Made by a program: the position numbers and the translations under genes
Source: Nephromyces sp. MM_2019
Taxonomy: Eukaryota > Apicomplexa > Aconoidasida > Nephromycida
Length of the DNA: 31,003 nucleotides
NCBI GenBank assembly: GCA_015657535.1
Contig: JADHZB010000128.1
Coordinates: forward strand, 1 to 31,003
Direction: 5' to 3'
The notes under the pieces: generated by a model
Databases searched by the model: none
What the model was told of the DNA's origin: nothing
The model's input: the letters and a program-made list of their open reading frames with translations, nothing else
In this document: positions 1 to 8,993 of the stretch, piece after piece
Layout: every line of letters starts with the position of its first letter
Position numbering within the stretch: position 1 is the first letter of the stretch

Positions 1-173
1 TTTCAATGCTTCATGTTTGCACTAGTCTAATTTGCAGTAGAATCATTCCATCCATAATGCTAGATGATAAATCAAGAGATACGCTCACTACTAGGTCTTA
101 GCAACGCAGTCTAGCACCCAGACCCGTCATTATTCTTCTACAAACGGATGTGAGCTCCGTATCCTATAGTTAC

Positions 174-321
174 CTGGCGCATTAGCCGGCTTTATTTTGT
201 GCGTCTGCTCTTCGCCCTTTTCGTTTGCATCACTTTCCTTAAGCCCAATAAAAAGTTCACCGATTTGTACCGCCGGTATCGTGCTTAGGGTTCTACTGTA
301 TTTAGAGGGGGATTGCGCCAT
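174..321 (-). CDS. Possible first exon of an unknown minus-strand gene
   Basis: An ATG at 321 (minus) opens a hydrophilic frame beginning MAQSPSKYSRTL. A good donor, CAG followed by gtaact, lies after about 49 codons at 174/173. Read through, the frame continues to a stop at 130, giving 63 residues. No family is recognised. If the donor is used, the gene runs off the left edge of the window and its function cannot be judged. A chance open frame remains quite possible. Confidence 0.25.
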
Positions 322-1015
322 GTTTTTAGAAGGGAGTCCCTGACGGGACCCACGTTATCAAAAGGTCTGCAAGAAATAGAAATGCTCTCGGATTACGCAC
401 TGCAGGGGTCTTTGTACTTCCAAACGATAGCGTGAGCTAGGATGAGAAGCATTCTTTTCTGAAAAGGAGTTATGCGCTTTAGGTTTTGTGTCATGCTTGA
501 TAATTCCCAATAGTTTGCTGAACTAGAAAATTAGGCCCTATATGCTGCTATAAATAACGTGAGCTGCAGCTTTTAAAATTATAGAACTCCATGGAAGCCA
601 TAATGGTAAACGTATGGTACGGTGCGCAAGCTTCAGCTTTTGGATATTTCCTTGCTGATTTCTTACTGCATCATTAAATCCATTATCTTTTTTTTCAATG
701 GCAATCAATCTGCGGTGAGGGGTACTGTCAACAATGGCACGAAGCATGAAGCTGTGCTCAAGCACCCTGAAAAGTGGGTACTACCTTGCACTTTGTTGTA
801 AATTTGTACTATACGCTAGGTAGTTCGAAGATGAACAACAATTTTTCAATGAATGGTACCCTTTTTTGCCTCGAAGCTAAAGCAATGTAGCTTAAGTATC
901 CTTTTCTGTTGATGCGTGCCCTTGCAAACGCTATCATATCATTTCCAGTTAGTTAATCGTGCATTACTGTGCTATATACTTCACATGGCATATATGAGTA
1001 TACCCCACTTTTATT

Positions 1016-1339
1016 ATGCGGAGCTTCGCTCTTCCCCAAATCTCAGGAGATATTAATCGCATTCGTATAACTGGAATAATACTTTTACTTGCAACTCTTC
1101 TGCTAATTTGGAAGAACTTAAACAAGTTGAGCCGCTTATTTTCTCTGTGCCTAATGATAGGTGCATCATATATTTCGCTCCGAACTGCTCAAGAGAAAAA
1201 ATGGAGATGTAACGATGTACCCCCTTCTAAAATTGAATGCTATATTTATGCAGTTTTAATCAAACTAAAAATAAATTCGTTAACAAATGTTCGAAAAAAG
1301 TTCATCGGGTGGCCCGCTATTACAGCTCCGGTAAATTAA
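1016..1339 (+). CDS. Hypothetical small membrane protein, 107 residues
   Basis: The frame starts at ATG 1016 and stops at 1339. After a short N-terminus it has a strongly hydrophobic segment (about residues 19-33, IRITGIILLLATLLLIW). A second, weaker one follows at about residues 42-55, then a basic hydrophilic tail. That is the layout of a small two-helix membrane protein, or of a signal-anchor exon of a larger gene. No family is recognised. A hydrophobic AT-rich frame of this size can also arise by chance. Confidence 0.3.
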   Translation: MRSFALPQISGDINRIRITGIILLLATLLLIWKNLNKLSRLFSLCLMIGASYISLRTAQEKKWRCNDVPPSKIECYIYAVLIKLKINSLTNVRKKFIGWPAITAPVN

Positions 1340-1760
1340 GCGCGACAATTGCAGTGACTACCGCTTAGGGTACTGTAAATGATTTAGCTACTTACCATTG
1401 CTATGTCGTAAAGCTGTGCATTTTTTACCTTTACTTATCACTTCCATAGTCATTTGTATTAATAGAATTTTATCTTCGTAGCTCGCGTGCTCTATTCGAA
1501 ACAGCCTATGTATCGTTCGGCAAAGCGTAATATCTATATTCGTGACGTTATTAACTAGTCTAGAGGTGATTGTACGTCATAATAGATATCCTCGGTAAGT
1601 ACTATGCTTTTTCTTGAGTGTTTTACCCGTGGTATTCATACACTAAAGATGCACAAACCACAGGCGACTATATTGCAATATCTTCCCTGATATAACCGTC
1701 TTGTACACATGTAAACGAAGGTACACATTTATATAGCCTCAAACTAACTAGTATCCGTGC

Positions 1761-1800
1761 ATGAGCGGCTTGGCGCTCATACGCGTTTGGGAGCGCTCAT
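1761..1800. repeat. Perfect 7-bp hairpin with a third arm copy
   Basis: The arm atgagcg (1761-1767) and its exact complement cgctcat (1774-1780) flank a 6-nt loop. A third copy of the right arm follows inside gagcgctcat (1791-1800). No gene end is identified next to it, so a terminator or regulatory role is unsupported. Confidence 0.4.
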
Positions 1801-1994
1801 TTGAAGAAGAAATCATTACCAATCAACCGATTTAAGCCTTACAACTAGATCAGAAGGATAGCGGACGATCATCTATGCCCAGGAGTTGTTAACAAGGCTC
1901 CGTCATAACTTGTTTTTACCCTTCTTAAAACTCGACCTAGCTAGCCATTGGATAGGAGCGGACAAACCTAGAGCCGCAGGGAATCGCATTATAG

Positions 1995-2013
1995 AATCCC
2001 TGTAGCAGGGATT
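1995..2013. repeat. Perfect 8-bp hairpin with a 3-nt loop
   Basis: The arm aatccctg (1995-2002) pairs exactly with cagggatt (2006-2013) around the loop tag. A partial extra copy of the right arm (agggaat) occurs just upstream, near 1979. The function is unknown. Confidence 0.4.
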
Positions 2014-2602
2014 GTGCTAGCAGCCGAGTTCAGGCACCGGCACTAACTCCAAGGCGATGATCGCTGGAGTACCTCATTGCAAAGCAGTAAGAGCGCGTCG
2101 CATCCAGTACAGAGGCCAGGGTAATGATCGAAGAAGTGATGAAAGTTGAAAATACAGCCAAATCGATCGTGGTAGCAATGAATAGTTATCGCGGTATGTA
2201 ATGCTAGGCTTTTATTACAAAGCATTACCAGACTAAAATTGAGCATAAAACTCAAGTTGGAAAATGTAGCTCTGTTCTTGAAAGTTTATTGTGCCATGCT
2301 TCAACAAAGTTAGATCATACGAACAATAGATTGCATACCCAAAAATTTTGTGACGGTGTGTCTATACTGGTAGCCTTATTTTTTATTCTCACTATGAATA
2401 TTTAATAGCCGTGCAGATGGAGCGCACGGTGATTGTAGATACTGCTACAGCTATAGTTGCGTTATTCTTCACCAAATTTTTCACGTTTCTAGAATTTCCG
2501 TTATTCATATCCCTTGTGCTCATGCATTTTGCTCGCTAGAGTTCGCTGCAGATGAGTAAAGAAAAGAGAGATATGTCACTGGAGAAACAGCGATAGTTTA
2601 GT

Positions 2603-2785
2603 ATGCCCCAAAATAATGCAAAATTTTCAAGAACTAGAAAGCAGTGGTTAGTTTTTTACTGCTTGCTCGCCTATCTATGCTTTTCCAGCGTACTTGGAAA
2701 AGTTCAGAGAAACTTGCATCTTCCATCACCTTGTACGTATCATAAAAATGGACTACCGGCTATACTCGAACTTATTTCGAAATAA
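2603..2785 (+). CDS. Possible exon encoding a signal peptide
   Basis: From ATG 2603 the frame encodes a basic N-terminus (KFSRTRKQ) and then a hydrophobic core (WLVFYCLLAYLCFSSVLG). A short non-acidic stretch follows before the stop at 2785. This is the shape of a signal peptide plus the beginning of a transit peptide, as seen in plastid-targeted proteins of apicomplexans. A donor-like gtacgt lies within the frame near 2733, so this could be a first exon. No downstream exon or family could be identified. Confidence 0.25.
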   Translation: MPQNNAKFSRTRKQWLVFYCLLAYLCFSSVLGKVQRNLHLPSPCTYHKNGLPAILELISK

Positions 2786-3692
2786 AACTTCGACGATAGC
2801 GCATTGGTTTAATCGTACCAACAGGATAAGAAGTATTGGCATATGTTCATCATGCCTTGTTGACGAGAATATATTTAGCTGTAGTGTTATACAAGCATAT
2901 AAGCATATAAGCATCTGGCAACCTGAAATATTCCCAGCATTAAAAATGAAACTATTAAAGCAAACACTAACGACCACCAGGAGTTAGCCTATGGCGTGGC
3001 GTAAATTGAGATATAACACACATCTAGCAATAGATTATGCGTTGTAAGTACTAACAGCTAGTTTCCTTCCGGGAAAAAACACAATTATCGGTGTAAAGTG
3101 GGCGCACACTTATCCAGAGAGAGTGCGCAGTGCAAAAGCGTGACTACGGCATTCTCTGTATACTAAAGTTATTTATACCTCAAATAGAACCAGCAGGGTC
3201 GCCATTTTCCAGAAATTTGATAATGCTTAACTACAAAGCCTAACTTCTTTCACATTCCTCCTTTTATTTCCTTTGGTTTTGCTGCAACCGAATAAAGTTA
3301 TTGAAATCTATTTAGGCCTAGTAGCTCGTTCCTGGGCTGCTATACCTCCAGCTAATTTTCAGGAATACCCCAAGACATGACGGCTCTACCTCACTCTTGA
3401 TTTTCTAATACCTCTTAATCTTACTCTGCCTGAATCTGTGTTTGTATTACGCTGCTGCTAGTGGCAATGTTGATAATTTTTTTGAATTAGTTGCCTGTAG
3501 CCTCGTGATTGCCGAGATGTAGATGGTCATGAGCGGGCCGCTCTTCACACCAAAGCATAAAGCCTATAGAATTGACTATATTTCCATTCTCGCGTTGACG
3601 CGCATTGGCACAGCAGAAGGTAGCAGGGTGGCAGTAGTTGTACCTATCAAGCTGTTTAGCTTCCCTGCTCATCTATTTTAATTTGTAAAAAG

Positions 3693-3932
3693 ATGACGGG
3701 TATGCTATGGGCAATTCGAGAAATCCATACACTCCACGGGCACATTCCTCTATCTTACTGTGCAGTTGTGCCGCACATCGTTTTGATGTGTGGCTCGATA
3801 CCAGCATGCCTTATTTCAATGTATGAGCATGTTACTCGGGAACACTGCGATAGCTTTAAAGATGATCCGAATGACTCAAATGTGCTGCTAGATCGAAGAT
3901 ATCTCCTGCTTGCTTCACTTGCTATTCGCTGA
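3693..3932 (+). CDS. Small ORF just upstream of the ABC-F gene
   Basis: A 79-codon frame with an ATG start ends 17 nt before the ABC-F start codon, in a different reading frame. The N-terminal half is hydrophobic and cysteine-containing, the C-terminal half acidic. No family is recognised. If the ABC-F transcript begins upstream of 3693, this would be an upstream ORF able to reduce translation of the main frame. It could equally be chance. Confidence 0.2.
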   Translation: MTGMLWAIREIHTLHGHIPLSYCAVVPHIVLMCGSIPACLISMYEHVTREHCDSFKDDPNDSNVLLDRRYLLLASLAIR

Positions 3933-3949
3933 CTCTTTATCCTATTCAA

Positions 3950-6900
3950 ATGAGAATGGTGAAGCCATGGCCGTTCTTTGGCTTGGCCGGTGCCACCACA
4001 ACACGATGTGAACGCTGGAGATATGTTATCAGGGTATTATCGTTGATATCTTACCTATTTGTAATTGAATGCGGCGTTCATGGCCATAGTCATTTATACG
4101 GAGGGATCAATAATTCTGTGCTTTCATTGTCTTGGCCTTCATTTCCAGTGTGCTCTCTCTTTGATGGATTGAAGGCATGTCCGTGTTCACTTCCACTTGA
4201 TTCCAAGATGGAGTCCGCTTTCCGAGTTACTTGGCATCTTCACAACGGGCTAATAACTAGGGATGATTCGCTGTTAAATTGTTTGCGCAGAAAATACCAG
4301 AAATGTTCCTATGCTATGAGTACCTCTAGTCGTTTCCTTTGCTGTTCGTTACGGCAATATCCGCCTATCCCTGCATTCTTATTGCAATCAACGTGTCATC
4401 CAATGTTTGAAGCTTGTGACTCTCCTTATTATTTTCATCCCAAAGGCTACCATGGAATAGATGCAGATCATTTGAAAAAAAGTTTCACAAGAAGGTACAG
4501 GGAAGTTGGAAGCTTCAGACCATGTTTAATACGTTGTAGTGCCAGTTTAAGTGAGTTCGGCGGGATAACGCCAAAACTGATGAAGAATCAGATACTTAAG
4601 TCGGACCATAGCATTCATGTAAGTGATTTGACTCATGTGCTCGACAACGGAACTGTGCTTTTACAGAATATTAATTTTTCGGTAAACAAGGGGGACCGTA
4701 TTGGGCTGATCGGACCTAATGGTAGTGGGAAGACTACACTTTTAAAGTTAATGGAAGGTTCTATTTCCCCCTGCCGTGGTAGCATACGGTTCGGAAAAAG
4801 GAACATGAAGATTTCCCTTCTGCGGCAGGAGTTCGATGAGTCCCTGGATGTGAAGAGGACTCCGTATGAAGAGATAGCATCGGCATTTCCGGAGATTCTT
4901 AATGTAATGCATAGATTGTCTATCTTGGAGCGAGTTGCTACTGGTGAACAGCCTGACAAGATACAAGATAATGGGATTTCCACTGATCTTACTAGTAAGA
5001 ATGAACGTTTAAAGCGCTACAACAAGGCAGTACAATATGATGCTGCGGCGGCTGGTGAAAATTCTTCCTTAATGGAGCATAATAACTATTACCCAAGGAA
5101 GCTGTTACGAAGTGACAAAACTATATCAGGCACACCGAAAAACGCTCTCCAATCGATGTTGAATACCCAGGAAGAGTCGCGTGCTTTACAGGATAATTCA
5201 CATTGTCTCGCCTTTCCACCCCAAAGCCTTCTAGAAGAAGTTTTTGAGAATCAAGAAATCGCTGATTCTTATGATGCTTACCGTTTTGATACAAGGATAG
5301 AAAAGATTCTCGACCAATTAGGAATATCACTGGAGTCCGCCAAGAATAAGCCTTTATCCATGTTCTCTGGAGGTTGGAAAATGAGAATAGCTCTTGGGAG
5401 GGTCTTTATCACGGAGCCTGATATGATCCTTCTAGATGAGCCAACTAATCACTTGGATAAAAGTATGATGAAGTGGCTTATTGACTTTCTGGATCAGCAG
5501 AAATTGCCTATGGTACTAGTGTCGCATAATGGCGAGTTCCTGAATGCTCTTTGCAACAAAATCATTTTCTTGGACTCTGGTAGGGCAGTCCAGTATACTG
5601 GAAGTTACTCGGAATTCTTGGAAGAGAAAAACCGTTTAACGAATGAACTGTATTCGAATATTTACAAGAACTCTATCACCTTTTCAGGAGAAAGTTCAAA
5701 TGAAAAAATAGTGCAAGGAAAATCTTCGCATCATCATAATGCTGCTGCGAGCTTCTCAGCTTTCAAGAAGCAGCAGGAATCATTGAAAAGAAAGACTCTC
5801 ATTCGCAGATTTGATTTCGTGGGTAGTGAACGAGGATATTTACCAAATCAGCTACTCAGCTTGAATGACCTATCGCATGGTACCATGGGAACTACCAATG
5901 GTGAGGGAAGCGAGTCTGCTTTTAGCGGGAATGCTGTCATGTTTTTCGAGAATATCAATCTGAAAGTTCAGAAGGGAGATAGAATTGCCATTGTTGGGGC
6001 TAATGGTAGTGGAAAGAGCGTGTTGTTAAGGCTTGCTGCAGGCTTAGAAAAACCATTAAAAGGTGTAGTGGAGTTTGGAAATGGGGTAAAAAATGAGTTG
6101 GTATATTTCTCTCAATCTGCCTCAGATTTTCTAGACAAAAACCTTACCGTTTATGAAACTATGGCTAAAATGCAAGCATTAGAGAAAGCTCATAAGCTTG
6201 AAAGTCGATGCAAAGGCCTTAGGGATCATGGAAATGAGAGCTTCCAGGGATTACAGCAGAAAAATAATAACTCCCGCATGAAGCGTGATGATAGGTTAAG
6301 TAGAGGAGAATTTAGCTCCTCCCCCCCTTATTATGATGCAAATAGTGCTAGCGTAACCCCTGCGTTGACTCAGCGTATCTTCGAGTTATTAGCTCAGTTT
6401 AATTTTAAGGGAGCATCGGTCTACAAATCAGTTTCTAGTCTTAGTGGTGGAGAAAAAGCGAGACTGTACCTTTGTTCAATGCTGCTAAAGCAAGCTAGTC
6501 TGCTGATATTGGATGAGCCAACCAATCACCTAGATATGGCGACAAAGATGGCGGTCGAGTCTGCGATTCTTCGCCATGAAGGGGCTTCGATAATAGTTTC
6601 ACATGATGATCAATTCGTAAAAAATATTGCGAATCTAATTCTAGTACTTGAAGGCAAGAAGCTTACGGTTATGTGTGCAGATGATTATTTTAAAGGGTCA
6701 TTAAACAAGGCCAGTAGTATAGAAAGAGATAATGAGGATGCAAGCAGCGAAAGCATTGGTGGAAAGGGAGATGCTTCAGAGCTTAATCCTATTGCGAAAA
6801 GTACTTTAGATGCTGAGGAGATAAATTCGAGGAAGGACTACTTTAAGTTGTCTAGCAGAATGGTAGGAGATGATATATTATTTTTTGATAGCAATCTTGC

Positions 6901-7045
6901 TGAAGGGGGTAATCAAGACGGCGATTCAATGTTTTACACAAATGATTCTTGCAAGAAGAAGAGGCTGCAAAAGTTTGGAGGAAAGGGCAGGTCGGGTAGG
7001 ATTAAAGGAGTGAAGAACCTGCAGAGATGGGGCAGTAAAAAATGA
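3950..7045 (+). CDS. Plastid-type ABC-F ATPase (ABCF5-like), predicted organelle translation factor
   Basis: This 1031-residue, intron-free ORF carries two ABC ATPase domains with no membrane domain, the hallmark of the ABC-F family that acts at the ribosomal E site. NBD1 has Walker A GPNGSGKTT (255-263), signature FSGGWKMRI (472-480), Walker B with DEPTNHLD (496-503) and a switch histidine at 526. NBD2 has GANGSGKSV (683-691), LSGGEKARL (831-839), DEPTNHLD (855-862) and a histidine at 885. The FSGGW and LSGGEKARL wording and the flanks match plant chloroplast ABCF5 best. About 215 residues precede NBD1. They include a hydrophobic stretch (about 29-39) and then a basic, Ser-rich region, as in a bipartite plastid leader. 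Low-complexity insertions occupy about 345-424 and 742-803. The inter-domain linker (about 562-655) is poor in coiled coil. The first ATG was chosen: the frame is open upstream to 3875 but has no other ATG. Export to a plastid is inference. Confidence 0.9.
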   Translation: MRMVKPWPFFGLAGATTTRCERWRYVIRVLSLISYLFVIECGVHGHSHLYGGINNSVLSLSWPSFPVCSLFDGLKACPCSLPLDSKMESAFRVTWHLHNGLITRDDSLLNCLRRKYQKCSYAMSTSSRFLCCSLRQYPPIPAFLLQSTCHPMFEACDSPYYFHPKGYHGIDADHLKKSFTRRYREVGSFRPCLIRCSASLSEFGGITPKLMKNQILKSDHSIHVSDLTHVLDNGTVLLQNINFSVNKGDRIGLIGPNGSGKTTLLKLMEGSISPCRGSIRFGKRNMKISLLRQEFDESLDVKRTPYEEIASAFPEILNVMHRLSILERVATGEQPDKIQDNGISTDLTSKNERLKRYNKAVQYDAAAAGENSSLMEHNNYYPRKLLRSDKTISGTPKNALQSMLNTQEESRALQDNSHCLAFPPQSLLEEVFENQEIADSYDAYRFDTRIEKILDQLGISLESAKNKPLSMFSGGWKMRIALGRVFITEPDMILLDEPTNHLDKSMMKWLIDFLDQQKLPMVLVSHNGEFLNALCNKIIFLDSGRAVQYTGSYSEFLEEKNRLTNELYSNIYKNSITFSGESSNEKIVQGKSSHHHNAAASFSAFKKQQESLKRKTLIRRFDFVGSERGYLPNQLLSLNDLSHGTMGTTNGEGSESAFSGNAVMFFENINLKVQKGDRIAIVGANGSGKSVLLRLAAGLEKPLKGVVEFGNGVKNELVYFSQSASDFLDKNLTVYETMAKMQALEKAHKLESRCKGLRDHGNESFQGLQQKNNNSRMKRDDRLSRGEFSSSPPYYDANSASVTPALTQRIFELLAQFNFKGASVYKSVSSLSGGEKARLYLCSMLLKQASLLILDEPTNHLDMATKMAVESAILRHEGASIIVSHDDQFVKNIANLILVLEGKKLTVMCADDYFKGSLNKASSIERDNEDASSESIGGKGDASELNPIAKSTLDAEEINSRKDYFKLSSRMVGDDILFFDSNLAEGGNQDGDSMFYTNDSCKKKRLQKFGGKGRSGRIKGVKNLQRWGSKK

Positions 7046-7130
7046 TGTTACGGTGTATTTGGTGGCTATTTTTGTTGCATTGGCTATTGGAATTACCATT
7101 TGTGGCGGCATAAAATTTCTTAGATTCTAA
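7032..7130 (+). other. Overlapping frame encoding a hydrophobic helix at the ABC-F 3' end
   Basis: One frame shifted from the ABC-F C-terminus, codons from 7032 to a stop at 7128-7130 read as a clean single-helix tail (YLVAIFVALAIGITICGG, ending KFLRF). A cag acceptor-like triplet lies at about 7018-7020. Alternative splicing could attach this tail to a protein, but no start codon or partner exon is evident. A chance open frame is the simpler explanation. Confidence 0.15.
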
Positions 7131-8085
7131 TATATGGTTTGCTCTCTGAGGATTTCCTAGAATTTATGGACTTTCAGGCTTTCTGCTAATTAAAGATACG
7201 GTAAGTGTGGTGCCTGTCTTACAATAATGATGAAATGGGCCCTCAATACCATTTTTTTCATGCCTTTTACCACGCTGCATAATTGCCTGTAGAAAAGCAA
7301 TGTATATACACCACTATCCAAATGGCTGTGTTTCTTCACAGATTTTTTCTGGACTACGTCTCCGTGTTGCCTCTACGTAGAAGGCGTAATTTGTAGTTAC
7401 TTGAGCAATCTGATGATAATCTGCGGCCTTTGGCAGTGAGTCTTGCCACGCTGATTATTATATGGATGACTGTAAATCCAGATTTTTTTTTACCTTTTTC
7501 GTGAGTTTTTCGAACGACTGGAAATGACTTGCACTTGTGTTGCTCTACTTTGTTTTACCTTAATCAGAAACATTAGGAGTATCACCCTTCATCATGATGC
7601 TTGCTAAATATCATGATGTGTGTGCCTCCTATGAAGGTTTAATCACTGCTTTACACTCAGTGTGGTAAGGTAAAAGTATTGTGCTGTATATGAAAATTGT
7701 TGATAATCTATATAGGAAGTTTATTATAGGTTGCAGGATATTAGCTGAAAATTTTGTAACAATAAAGGTCAGCAGCATATCTCCAAGTGTTTTTTATCTA
7801 AACAAGAAGATATCACATGTGTATACTTCAAGTTTTCTCCCAATTAAATAGTAAAACATGTTTTTTAATGCTGTTTATTTAATTAGTATCATTGTTTTTT
7901 TGCTGAAATCCGGTTTTTTCTGTTTCTGCTCCATTTTTCCGCGTAAAAGAATGATGCAGAGCTGATACTCTTGTTACTTTGGGCAGTTTGATATTGCATG
8001 GAAAAGTATGTTTGAAGACCATAACAAAGCTGGCTGCGCCCAAATTGTAGAGATGTAGCCCTTACTGTAAGCCGTTTCCAGAATT
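7131..8085. other. Intergenic stretch between the ABC-F and bL17-like genes
   Basis: AT-rich sequence with frequent stops in all frames. It should hold the 3' UTRs of two convergent genes: ABC-F ends at 7045 on plus and the bL17-like gene ends at 8086 on minus. An imperfect inverted motif around catcatgatg lies near 7590-7620. I see no coding exon or RNA gene. Confidence 0.5.
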
Positions 8086-8993
8086 TTATTTCTTTGCCGC
8101 CATTCGTTCATACCAATCCTTAGTGGGCAGGAGTTGGTGCTTATCATACTTTCCGTATGACATAATTTTTTCAGCTATTTTGGGCAATTTGAAATCGTAG
8201 ATTCGGTCTGTGAGCTCCTTGTTTACGTATAGTAAGAGTGTGCATTCTCACTCATGCGTACGCTTGTCAATTATACACGCTCTTATGCTATGAAGGTTCC
8301 TCTATGAGATCAATTAAGCTACTAAATAAAATAGTGGTAAAATGGCCGTTTTCATAAATAACGATTTTCTCTGAGGTTAATGGACTTTTAGAGTTTGATG
8401 GCGAATTTAGTCCTCAAATATACAAAAGAAACTAGATGATATCTTGTTATGAGCGGCAGAAACTTGTAATTTTAGCTCCTTCATGATAAGCTACCTTTTC
8501 TAATTATTGTGGGTATCTTGCACTTTTACTGCCATTTTTCTGGCAGGTCTTGTCAATTGTGCTTATTCAAGCTGTACTTGTGGTGAACGCAATAATTTCC
8601 TTCCTCTTCTCAAATTTCCCCCTGTCAGCTGCGAACTATCTAACTTTTTTGAAGAGTAGCAAGTGCTAAATTTTATATCAGAAGTCTTAATCCCAGAGAT
8701 TCTCTACCTATCAGTTTAGTGATGACGAAGTCATCCGTCGTGCTATGCATTCAGTTCATAAATTGTAAGGACTTTGCTTCTATGGATGGTTCAATTTAGT
8801 TTTTATATGCACTAAATTGGGGTCAGCTCCAGACGAACATTATCTATTTTTTTTTGGTTTGCGGAGGTCTCCCAATGCTTATATGCTATTTTCCACTAGA
8901 CTTATCTTCTTCATTTAAATACAGGGGAATCTTGTGCTTGATAAGACTTGTTACCAAATTGACTTTGCCATTGATGCCACGCTTAGGAACCAT
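8086..8993 (-). CDS. Candidate ribosomal protein bL17-like gene, two exons
   Basis: Two minus-strand pieces fit a short bL17-family protein. Exon 8993-8897 starts at ATG and encodes MVPKRGINGKV, then NLVTSLIKHK, which resembles the conserved N-terminal helix of bL17 (N-L-V-T-S-L-x-x-H). Exon 8207-8086 encodes RIYDFKLPKIAEKIMSYGK and then KHQLLPTKDWYERM, ending at a TAA. The AEKIMSYGK part resembles the AEKLI-x-x-GK segment of bacterial and mitochondrial L17. A donor at 8896-8895 (GTGG) and an acag acceptor at 8208-8211 join the exons in frame, giving 72 residues. That is short for the family, so an upstream targeting exon or further exons may be missing. An alternative donor (GTATTT, 8922) lies within exon 1 but its phase does not fit the second exon. 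Whether it serves mitochondrion or plastid cannot be told. Confidence 0.42.
8697..8764 (+). CDS. Possible plus-strand exon, unknown protein
   Basis: A 68-nt open stretch encodes RFSTYQFSDDEVIRRAMHSV plus HK. It is flanked by a cccag acceptor and a consensus-like donor (gtaagg). The amino-acid make-up is coding-like, with an acidic-to-basic amphipathic helix. It lies on the opposite strand inside the predicted intron of the bL17-like gene, so one of the two calls may be wrong, or the genes interleave. No partner exon was found with confidence. Confidence 0.22.

Larger units (their letters stand above)
1..3949. other. Gene-poor upstream region
   Basis: I recognise no protein family here. Small open frames with ATG starts are listed separately (174-321 minus, 1016-1339 plus, 2603-2785 plus, 3693-3932 plus). 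Further short minus-strand frames lie at 538-746 and 3487-3672, the latter starting from ATG at 3672. They are hydrophilic enough to be exons, but nothing else supports them. Perfect short hairpins occur at 1761-1780 and 1995-2013. The rest shows no structure that I can see. Confidence 0.5.

Noticed and set aside
4633..5330. Minus-strand open frames opposite the ABC-F gene
   Set aside because: They mirror conserved plus-strand coding sequence and have no features of their own.
7580..7640. Inverted repeat around catcatgatg
   Set aside because: The arms are imperfect and partly self-palindromic. This is weak in AT-rich DNA.
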